A DNA stretch of 64,000 bases from Chakrabartyella piscis. Lineage in GTDB: Bacteria > Bacillota > Clostridia > Lachnospirales > Anaerotignaceae. A program made the translations under genes and the position numbers. The first letter of the stretch is position 1. Each line of letters starts with the position of its first letter. Location of the stretch: positions 2,604,001 through 2,668,000 of the forward strand of contig CP092441.1 in NCBI GenBank assembly GCA_030067835.1. The letters are read 5' to 3'. The notes below the pieces were generated by a model that searched no databases, was not told the DNA's origin, and worked only from the letters and a program-made list of their open reading frames with translations. This document shows, one piece after another, positions 57,380-64,000 of the stretch.

Positions 57380-59041
57380 TTATTGCATCATCATATCAAA
57401 TCCATCTCTTTGTACCTGTTCACGAAAACCCATTTCTTCAGCAGTTCGCAAAAAATAATGGTTACTATCCCACAGGCTGATATTCACATTGCGACCACAT
57501 AAGTTAAAATCCTCTTGCTCCAATCCCTCTCCAAAGCCGTCACTTGCCTGACCAGTGATATACTCTTTCAATGTGGCCATTTCCGTAGCATCCAGCGGTG
57601 CTTTCAATTCACAAACCGCTACACCATATACATCGCCATCCATCTGCTCAAATTCAAACTTGAAGCTTTCCACCTTTGCATTGACCGAATCCTTTGTATC
57701 ATAATATTCCATCAAACCTCGTTCTTCTGGAACATGATCGCCATAGGACTTTATAAAACTTTCAAGCTCATCTTCATAACCACAAAGATCACAGCTGTCT
57801 AGTTCTTCTTCATAATCAGAAGTTTCATATTGCCCCCAATCGTTTTCTTCCTCGTAAGAAATCACTTTCAGTGGCATATATAGCTTTAGAATTTCACTGT
57901 AAGATTGATTCTGGATATTCATGTTGAGGTTTCTATTTAGGATTTCAGCCATTTCTGGATTGTAACCCATATATGTCATGTATCCTTGCTTTGTGAAAGT
58001 GCCAACTTCATTCGCAATGCGATTTTCTCCATATCTTTTGAAGTCGATGTATTCCTCAAGGTTTTCATCGTATTCGTAACGTCCACTGTCGCAAATCATA
58101 TATTGCCCATATGCCTCTGGTGTGTGAATGTCATGGAATACTTCAAACTCATGCATACAGTGGCATAGGGTTTTCAATTCTTCGGTAGTATTGATTTTTG
58201 TCATAACCGCAAGCTTATCCAAATAGTCATACTCTCGTTCACCCACTTGATGCAAGGTCTTTGCAATTTCGTTGAGTGGCTGCAAATCGCATTCAATTTC
58301 ATGTAAAACATCTTCTGTTTTATCAGGCAAGTTGTGATATAAAATCGTGATAGATGTATCATCTAAACTTGCCACTTCCAATCGTTCCATTGCCTTTTGG
58401 ATTTCACTTTCTTCACAAGGCAAGTCCAAATATTCCTCGCCGGGATCGGTTTGCAGTGCCACATTGAAAACCTTAAATCCATTTAGATATTGAGGAAATG
58501 TCTTGCCAAAATAAATGTCTTTTGGTTCGTTTTGGTTGGGATATACCAACCCATAAGGCGATACCAGAGGATTTGGATTGTCTGCAATCATTTTTTCGAT
58601 ATATTGTTGCCCGTCTACATTTCGCAATTCTTCCTCACTCGCTGCTCCATTCTCGTTGAGGTATAACTTTTCGCCAAGCCTATTTATGTCGCTGAAATCG
58701 GTCACAACGCTGTAACACTGCTCGTTAAAACTCAGGTTGATTAAGTCCTTGATATCTGACAGATTTTTCGCTGTTGCTACAGTATAAAAGACTTTCATTT
58801 CTTCATCTGTAAATCTGTCTACACTTTGAAATAAGAAATCGAGTTCTGTGAGGTTGTATTGGTTGCCTGCAAGAATAGTGTTCATTTTGTCATCAAAGGG
58901 TACTTCGTTAACAATAGCTCTACTCCGCATATCGTTGTCGATACTCAATTCGTCACAATATGTTTGTAGTTGTTTTTCCGTAGCTGGCAAGGTGATTTCA
59001 ATTTGCTTTTTCGTGGTTGGTTGTTGTATTCGTAATCTCAT
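57380..59041 (-). CDS. ArdA-like antirestriction protein, copy 2 (long form)
   Basis: A 553-residue acidic protein related to the one at 53497-54678. The N terminus is parallel (RLRIQQPTTKKQIEITLPAT against LDIAISNPETKQRLDIDLPA). Later shared blocks are QYNLTELDFLFQSVDRFTDE and FKVFNVALQTDPGEEYLDLP. The C-terminal 200 residues with a CDLCGYEDELESFIKSYG segment are extra. The length suggests tandem ArdA-like domains. DNA mimicry against type I restriction is the likely role, inferred from family pattern. AGGAGGAACTTGA precedes the ATG. It is the last element gene before chromosomal-looking DNA. Confidence 0.55.
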   Translation of the reverse strand: MRLRIQQPTTKKQIEITLPATEKQLQTYCDELSIDNDMRSRAIVNEVPFDDKMNTILAGNQYNLTELDFLFQSVDRFTDEEMKVFYTVATAKNLSDIKDLINLSFNEQCYSVVTDFSDINRLGEKLYLNENGAASEEELRNVDGQQYIEKMIADNPNPLVSPYGLVYPNQNEPKDIYFGKTFPQYLNGFKVFNVALQTDPGEEYLDLPCEESEIQKAMERLEVASLDDTSITILYHNLPDKTEDVLHEIECDLQPLNEIAKTLHQVGEREYDYLDKLAVMTKINTTEELKTLCHCMHEFEVFHDIHTPEAYGQYMICDSGRYEYDENLEEYIDFKRYGENRIANEVGTFTKQGYMTYMGYNPEMAEILNRNLNMNIQNQSYSEILKLYMPLKVISYEEENDWGQYETSDYEEELDSCDLCGYEDELESFIKSYGDHVPEERGLMEYYDTKDSVNAKVESFKFEFEQMDGDVYGVAVCELKAPLDATEMATLKEYITGQASDGFGEGLEQEDFNLCGRNVNISLWDSNHYFLRTAEEMGFREQVQRDGFDMMMQ

Positions 59042-59142
59042 TCAAGTTCCTCCTCGTTCCATTTTTGTTTGTAGTTTGCACTCACTGATATCCTCTTTAT
59101 AAATCACCACCTTTCTCAAATCTTAATCTGTTTTCAGACATT

Positions 59143-59174
59143 AAAAAACGAGATTCTATCTCTAAAATCTCGTT
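59143..59174 (-). terminator. intrinsic terminator upstream of the ArdA-like gene
   Basis: On the minus strand AACGAGATT, loop, AATCTCGTT (perfect), then TTTTTTAATG. It is the second of two tandem terminators that separate the metabolic operon on the right from the conjugative region on the left. Confidence 0.88.
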
Positions 59175-59186
59175 CAATTTCCGAAC

Positions 59187-59216
59187 AAAAAAGCACCAAG
59201 ATTTCCACCTTGATGC
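59187..59216 (-). terminator. intrinsic terminator of the thiohydantoin-type operon
   Basis: On the minus strand GCATCAAG, loop, CTTGGTGC (one G-U pair), then TTTTTTG. It lies 76 bases after the last gene of the metabolic operon (stop at 59292) and 13 bases before the next terminator. Confidence 0.82.
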
Positions 59217-59291
59217 CCATTTTTTGTTTCTATTCAATTATTACTACCTAGTTTCTTTAATAGACATACCCTATCATACATCTATATTACA

Positions 59292-60452
59292 TCATAGTTC
59301 CACATCATCAAAACGAATATTGCCTCCAGTATATTTGATATTTGCCATATATTCATTCCAAACTGTCCACCACTTCATATCTTGACCAAAATCTTTGAAC
59401 CACTTATCATCCACTTTGATGATACCCAAAGAAATCTGCATACCTTCTTTGACATCTGCATTGGACAATGGCATTCCTGCTTCCACATTGGTATCCACGC
59501 CATTTGCATCCAAGCAATACATGCAAATGATATCAGGGACAGTCATCATAGGTACATATGTACCATCCACTTCTTTGGACACCAGCAAATTTTCATTTTG
59601 GAAATCAATTTTATACAATTGACCTCCACCATCTACAACCACACGACCATAATCAAAACCGCCAGATGTATCTGTAAACACTTCTACCACTTGACCTTCA
59701 CAAATTTCTTTTGCAGATATCGATTCTATTTTTTCAATCTCTTTCAAAAGATGTTTCTTTTCTTCTGTCCCTCTAAAAATAGCGCCAATTTTTTCTGCCA
59801 AAGTAACAGATCCATCCACAATCAACTCTTGAATTTCTGTTGCAGAAACCATCCAACCAGACAATCCAGCCAACATACCAAACTCAATACACACATCTCT
59901 ACCTAATTTTTCTGCCAAAGGTGCATCGTATGGATCTGCCAACTTAATTGTAATTTGATCATTTTTGTCATTCGCCATAGCCAAAGGAGATGTTGCACAG
60001 CCATTGACATTGAGCAAAAGAGTTTCCAAAGCAGGAACAGCACGCCCCGCACCATCTGCATCCACAAATGGCAAGCCAGTTTCCAAAGAAATCATCATTG
60101 GCACAAAGGTGTTGAACCCACCCATTTCCACAGGAATGCTATATTTCAAAACCTTTCCTTCATCATCAGCAACTTTTTGCAAGAGTTTGAAAGCATTTTC
60201 AGCATATACAGAGAAATCTTTGCCAACAATTGCTTGTGGCGAACCCATGCCTGCTGTTACCGCTGCATATGTTCCTGCTTCCATTTCATCATAAGTAATC
60301 AATTCGATTTCTGGTGCTTTGTCTGGATGGTTTTTCTTGTAGGTTTCCAATAGTTCCATACCGCTTTCGATGGAACCACCGCCACCGCCACCAAGCAAAG
60401 TTGCACCCCAGATAACATTCAAAATACTTTCTTCGTTCATAATTCTACTCAT
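59292..60452 (-). CDS. DUF917 / S-methyl-thiohydantoin desulfurase-like protein
   Basis: A 386-residue protein of the DUF917 family, now described as S-methyl-thiohydantoin desulfurase-like. Landmarks are a Gly-rich start (NVIWGATLLGGGGGGSIESG), GMGSPQAIVGKDF, PVEMGGFNTFVPMMISLETG and LPFVDADGAGRAVPALETLL. It belongs to the hydantoinase-related group and should act on sulphur-bearing or plain hydantoin-like rings in the cytoplasm; the true substrate is unknown. It is the last gene of a three-gene operon, 33 bases after the M29-like gene. Confidence 0.82.
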   Translation of the reverse strand: MSRIMNEESILNVIWGATLLGGGGGGSIESGMELLETYKKNHPDKAPEIELITYDEMEAGTYAAVTAGMGSPQAIVGKDFSVYAENAFKLLQKVADDEGKVLKYSIPVEMGGFNTFVPMMISLETGLPFVDADGAGRAVPALETLLLNVNGCATSPLAMANDKNDQITIKLADPYDAPLAEKLGRDVCIEFGMLAGLSGWMVSATEIQELIVDGSVTLAEKIGAIFRGTEEKKHLLKEIEKIESISAKEICEGQVVEVFTDTSGGFDYGRVVVDGGGQLYKIDFQNENLLVSKEVDGTYVPMMTVPDIICMYCLDANGVDTNVEAGMPLSNADVKEGMQISLGIIKVDDKWFKDFGQDMKWWTVWNEYMANIKYTGGNIRFDDVEL

Positions 60453-60485
60453 ACCAGTTCCTCCTTTTTTCTCGCTTATCCCATC

Positions 60486-61442
60486 TCAATAAATATGTTC
60501 GCCATCTTTCATAATCATCACATCATCCACATAGACCGTTGGTTTGTTGATGATACAATCGTAGTGGATGTTGGATTCTCTTGTGCCACCAAAGGAAAGA
60601 TTCATCCCAAATGCAATGTGAATGGTACCCCATACCTTTTCATCCACCAAAGGATGACCAATGATTTTTGCTCCTGGGTTTGTGCCAATGCCAAACTCTG
60701 CAATGCCTTTTGCTTCTACATCTTTGTCTTTTAGGAAGTCCAATAATTTGGCTGCACCTTTTCCACCTTCAATGTTGGTAATCATGCCATCCGCAAGTGT
60801 TAATTTGATGTCATCTTCCAAAACACCCACATAAGCAATGCAACCATCTACAACAATGGTTCCTGTGCCGATGTTTTCAATAGGTGCAAAGTAAGCTTCG
60901 CCAGCTGGTAAATTGCCCAAATCCCCTTTGTTTGTCAAAAGTCCTGTATCTGCATGACATTCTCTGCCTTCTGCTGAAAAAGTGATGTCTGTTCCTTTTT
61001 CTGTTGTCACACGCACAGTTTTCGCTTTGGTCAACATCTCTGCCAATTCTTCACTGATTTTTTTGATAAATGGATAATCTGCATCCAAATAATTTTCTGC
61101 AATCTCCATATTCATCATAGGCATAGAGGCAATTCTAGCACCTTTTTCTGTTGCTACAATACGTGCCTTCACATGAGAATAGCTCATGGAAGTCAACAAA
61201 AATTCCACATCTGCTGCTTCCATTGCTGCTGCCACCGCTTCTGGTGGTTCGCCTTTTGTTTGTGTTGGTGCTTCCACAAAGGTGGTTTCAATTCCACATT
61301 CACGTCCAGCAACTGCAAATCCATATCCCAAATCAAAGGTTTTTTCATCTGCCACAATGAGCAGTTTTTCATCCATTTTTGTTCCCATACAGTTCAAAAT
61401 CAATTTCTTTGCCGCTTCTACAATTTTGCGATTGGCTTCCAT
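60486..61442 (-). CDS. M29 aminopeptidase-like / dihydroxypyridine dioxygenase-like protein
   Basis: A 318-residue protein resembling the aminopeptidase T (M29)/2,5-dihydroxypyridine dioxygenase-like group: an N-terminal Rossmann-like half (DEKLLIVADEKTFDLGYGFA) and a C-terminal half with metal-ligand residues in GIAEFGIGTNPGAKIIGHPL, DEKVWGTIHIAFGMNLSFGG and SNIHYDCII. The E, H and H/D pattern there fits metal binding. Grouped with DUF917 and an NCS1 permease, it probably hydrolyses an amide or a ring product in the same catabolic route (inference). Confidence 0.7.
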   Translation of the reverse strand: MEANRKIVEAAKKLILNCMGTKMDEKLLIVADEKTFDLGYGFAVAGRECGIETTFVEAPTQTKGEPPEAVAAAMEAADVEFLLTSMSYSHVKARIVATEKGARIASMPMMNMEIAENYLDADYPFIKKISEELAEMLTKAKTVRVTTEKGTDITFSAEGRECHADTGLLTNKGDLGNLPAGEAYFAPIENIGTGTIVVDGCIAYVGVLEDDIKLTLADGMITNIEGGKGAAKLLDFLKDKDVEAKGIAEFGIGTNPGAKIIGHPLVDEKVWGTIHIAFGMNLSFGGTRESNIHYDCIINKPTVYVDDVMIMKDGEHIY

Positions 61443-61477
61443 CGGTTTTCCTCCTTTTCACAATCTCCTATGAAATT

Positions 61478-62797
61478 TTATTGAGATACACTTTCTTCCG
61501 CTTCTTCGATGGACATTTTGCCACCACCAGCAAAGCTTGTTTTTCCAAGGAATTGATGCAATACAACATAAACAATTGCACAAACAATGATGCCATCTAG
61601 TGCTGGACTAAAGAAACTAAATTTGAGTGCAACAATGGAGCCGATTGCCCAAGCGGCAATACCCACACCATTAAACCCTTTCACAGGATACCAATTTTCT
61701 GCTTTTCCTTTGCCCACAATCCAATAATCCGCAACCATAACCCCAGCGATTGGAGGTACGATACTAGAAAGAATGCTGATGAAATTGGTCAATACATCTG
61801 CAAGCCCTGCAATGGCAATCAATGTACCAACTGCACCACAAATCATGGTCACCATCGGACGTTTTTCATCTTTGAAACCAAATACTTTCATAGCTGCCAA
61901 ACCAGATGTATAAGCATTACTTGTGTTTGTTGTCCAAGTTGCCAAAATCAAAACAAGCATACTGACAACTGGCAAACCGATGTTTGCAAAGAAACCAGTT
62001 ACATCAAAGTTTCCTGTTGCCAAAGCCATAATTGCACCCACAGTAATCATCATAACCGCTGCTGGCAATACACCGATAAAAGTTGCTTTCGTAGCATCTG
62101 CTCTACTTTTTGCGTATCTTGCATAATCACAATTGATAACTGTCCCAACTGCAAACAATCCAATAATCATGGAAATCGCTGCACTCATAGGCATTTCTGC
62201 TTCTGGTGTCATTGCCATCAAACCAGACATACCCACACCCGATGCCGCTTTTCCTGCACCAAAGATACACATTGCAACCAAAGCTGGTACTGCGATATAG
62301 TTCAAAATTTTCATCATATTAAATCCATAAACTGCTGTCACCAACATAATTGCACCCCAGATGAGGCAAGAAATCCAAAATGGGAAGGTAACACCCATCA
62401 TTGCCATCAAGGTATTGAAAGCAGTTGCACAAGTTGCTGTTTGCACCCCAAACCAACCCAATTGGGCGATGAATACAACCAAACTGGTCAACAAGGAGGA
62501 GCCCCTGTCACCAAAAGCTTTTGTTGCACACATAGCAGAGGGCAATCCTAAATCTGTTGCCATCATACCTGTCAACACCATGATTGCACTACAAATTAAA
62601 AATCCCAAGAATGCTGCCAAAATAATATTGCCCAAGGTCATTGCTGCCGATAACATCCCACCAACCATCAACATTGGAATACAAATCATTGTTCCAATCC
62701 ATAAAAATGCAATGCTCACCCAACTTTGTCGTTCACTGTCCAAAACACGGCTCATAGCCTTGCTTTCCACATTGGTTTTTTTCTTTTCTTGTTCCAT
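61478..62797 (-). CDS. NCS1-family (cytosine/hydantoin-type) permease
   Basis: A 439-residue, 12-helix permease: soluble start ending in VLDSERQSWVSIAFLWIGTM, then GGMLSAAMTLGNIILAAFLG and QLGWFGVQTATCATAFNTLM, typical of CodB-like NCS1 transporters for nucleobases, allantoin or hydantoins. It is first in the operon and feeds substrate to the two enzymes downstream; the order and cargo suggest a hydantoin or pyrimidine derivative. A 130-base region before it carries the promoter, with the regulator gene next upstream. Confidence 0.88.
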   Translation of the reverse strand: MEQEKKKTNVESKAMSRVLDSERQSWVSIAFLWIGTMICIPMLMVGGMLSAAMTLGNIILAAFLGFLICSAIMVLTGMMATDLGLPSAMCATKAFGDRGSSLLTSLVVFIAQLGWFGVQTATCATAFNTLMAMMGVTFPFWISCLIWGAIMLVTAVYGFNMMKILNYIAVPALVAMCIFGAGKAASGVGMSGLMAMTPEAEMPMSAAISMIIGLFAVGTVINCDYARYAKSRADATKATFIGVLPAAVMMITVGAIMALATGNFDVTGFFANIGLPVVSMLVLILATWTTNTSNAYTSGLAAMKVFGFKDEKRPMVTMICGAVGTLIAIAGLADVLTNFISILSSIVPPIAGVMVADYWIVGKGKAENWYPVKGFNGVGIAAWAIGSIVALKFSFFSPALDGIIVCAIVYVVLHQFLGKTSFAGGGKMSIEEAEESVSQ

Positions 62798-62926
62798 ACA
62801 CGTTACCCCCTTTGTGTTGGCATCTTTCTACATGGTTATCTTTCTTACAGTGTAGCCAAATGGAAAATTTTTGTATATGTCTGAAAAGTCAAATAACTCC
62901 TGCATTTTTTAGTCAAAAAGACAAAT

Positions 62927-62965
62927 AAAAAAGCCTGTCAGAAATTTTCATTCTCCAACAGACTT
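62927..62965 (-). terminator. intrinsic terminator of the PucR-type regulator gene
   Basis: On the minus strand AAGTCTGT, loop, ACAGGCTT (one G-U pair), then TTTTATTTG. It lies just after the regulator stop (62974) and before the permease promoter region, so the operon is separately transcribed. Confidence 0.75.
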
Positions 62966-62973
62966 CCTTATTC

Positions 62974-64000
62974 TTATGTTATTCTTTTCAGTGCAAGTGC
63001 CAAATACAAATTGTATTGCGCTGGCATACAATCCAAATCGTATCCCAATCTCTGGCGAATTTTGTTCAGCCGATACTTTATGGTGCTTTCGTGTAGATAT
63101 AAGAGATTTGCTGTTTGCAAAACATTACATTCTGTATCGAAATAATAAATGGATAAGGTTTTCAATAGCTCGTCTGTATTTTTGTATCCCAACAAAGGCA
63201 AAAGCACTTGTTGGTATTCCAAAACCACTTCTTCTCCTTGTGCCAAAATCCGCATACATTCTTGGGTGAATCTAAGCTGTGCCTCTGTAAATACTCGCCT
63301 TTTCGGAAAGATTTTACAAATCATAGGAAAACTATTTTCCATCATCACATATGCCTTTCGAACGTCTTGTGTGGAATCCATTCCACCGCAACAGAATAAA
63401 ATCACATCTTCATCAGACTCTTGCTCCATATAACATTCTGCAAGTTGCATATCCATATCCCAAAATGCCCCATCCTCCATAAAAGCTACAACGCCATCGT
63501 CCACATCATCCACAATGACTCGTTTTTGATGTTCTTTCAGATAGGATTTTAACTTCATCAAATCCAATTGCATCCCCATGCCATTTTTTCTTTTCAGCAC
63601 CCACATAATGCGGATTTTTTTCAAGTCAATTTGATAGTTCACCGCTAGACGCTTCATCATATGAGGATGATTGTTCAAAATGGCTTTCACCAATACATCT
63701 TCATTTTCTGCACAAAACACATCGCTCCAAATGTTTCCAAACATCTGTAGCACTTCCACCACTTGCTCCATACCGTAACCGTCCAAACGACCACCTTCAT
63801 CCAAGGCAAATATTTCTAACCTTTTTCGTCCAGTTGTGTCGAATTTTTTTCGATACACATGAAATTTTCGTTCTTCAATTTCCATGGCGGTGACATCTTT
63901 TTTCTTGGAATACCCCTGCCCTTTTAACTCCTCAAATACCATTTGAAAGATATCCTTAGATGCCATTGGCCAACTTGCCAAACCTTGTATTTCGCCCTCT
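62974..64000 (-). CDS. PucR/CdaR-type transcriptional regulator (5' end outside the window)
   Basis: At least 342 residues, open to the window edge, so the start codon is probably beyond 64000. The C terminus is a PucR-type HTH_30 domain (LLKTLSIYYFDTECNVLQTA, NLLYLHESTIKYRLNKIRQR, LGYDLDCMPAQYNLYLALAL). The middle is a GGDEF-like/CdaR-type spacer. PucR proteins activate purine, hydantoin or sugar-diacid catabolism in response to substrate. It probably controls the adjacent NCS1-M29-DUF917 operon. Confidence 0.85.
   Translation of the reverse strand, partial: EGEIQGLASWPMASKDIFQMVFEELKGQGYSKKKDVTAMEIEERKFHVYRKKFDTTGRKRLEIFALDEGGRLDGYGMEQVVEVLQMFGNIWSDVFCAENEDVLVKAILNNHPHMMKRLAVNYQIDLKKIRIMWVLKRKNGMGMQLDLMKLKSYLKEHQKRVIVDDVDDGVVAFMEDGAFWDMDMQLAECYMEQESDEDVILFCCGGMDSTQDVRKAYVMMENSFPMICKIFPKRRVFTEAQLRFTQECMRILAQGEEVVLEYQQVLLPLLGYKNTDELLKTLSIYYFDTECNVLQTANLLYLHESTIKYRLNKIRQRLGYDLDCMPAQYNLYLALALKRIT

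Noticed and set aside
59042..59107. A 21-codon GTG frame ending directly at the ArdA-like ATG
   Set aside because: It has only a weak ribosome site touching the start codon and no recognisable product; chance overlap is likely.
59042..59291. The right attachment site of the conjugative element
   Set aside because: The metabolic operon begins nearby, but no direct repeat shared with the left end was found by eye and the left end is rearranged, so no att site is claimed.

Overview
The window looks like low-GC Gram-positive DNA of the class Clostridia, probably an S-layer-bearing gut or anaerobic lineage. The support is A+T-rich DNA, strong GGAGG ribosome sites, SLH-anchored surface proteins, sortase and CHAP genes, large serine recombinases and Tn1549/CTn-type conjugation genes. 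The species cannot be named from sequence alone. Nearly all genes are on the minus strand. I saw no tRNA, rRNA or CRISPR array.

Layout. 1-3815 is a scrapyard: a TnpV gene, an rRNA-methyltransferase tail, one large serine recombinase and three broken 3' ends of AlbA_2/AAA_4-type genes. An IS3-family element (3816-5034) cuts both the last of these and a ParB gene. 5035-11250 holds ParA/ParB, a recombinase cluster (one truncated, one lacking the catalytic domain, one complete), a MazF-like toxin, a sigma-like regulator and three 165-bp MITE-like repeats. 12010-27725 is a single-strand heme-acquisition locus. In transcription order it encodes a giant repeat/NEAT-like/SLH surface protein, a second NEAT-like/SLH protein, a DtxR-like regulator, a Shp-family heme protein, a heme/siderophore binding lipoprotein, a FecCD permease, an ATPase fused to a DUF454 membrane domain, and a CydDC-like ABC exporter pair. 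A second, almost identical IS3 copy lies at 28041-29259, so 23 kb is bracketed by direct IS copies.

29260-59041 is the backbone of an integrative and conjugative element. It has a group II intron remnant inside a Toprim gene, a MobP-type relaxase with accessory protein, a possible oriT, NlpC/P60, VirB4, PrgI, VirB6-like and pilin-like proteins, a cytosine and an adenine methyltransferase, a very large SpaA/Cna-B surface protein with a sortase, an antirepressor, ArdA-like proteins, DUF4314/DUF3849/DUF3846-type genes and a divergent XRE regulator. No VirD4/TraG coupling protein is visible. An intact IS256-family element with an 8-bp target duplication sits at 55854-57326. 59292-64000 is ordinary metabolic DNA: an S-methyl-thiohydantoin desulfurase-like protein, an M29-like protein, an NCS1 permease and a PucR-type regulator.

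How the parts may work together (inference): the heme cluster resembles the streptococcal Shr-Shp-HtsABC relay, but its outer receptors are held by SLH domains rather than a streptococcal-type anchor, and it has been brought into or next to a conjugative element by IS activity. Several conjugation-region genes carry an intrinsic terminator just upstream of the ribosome site with no room for a promoter, which suggests control by attenuation or antitermination.
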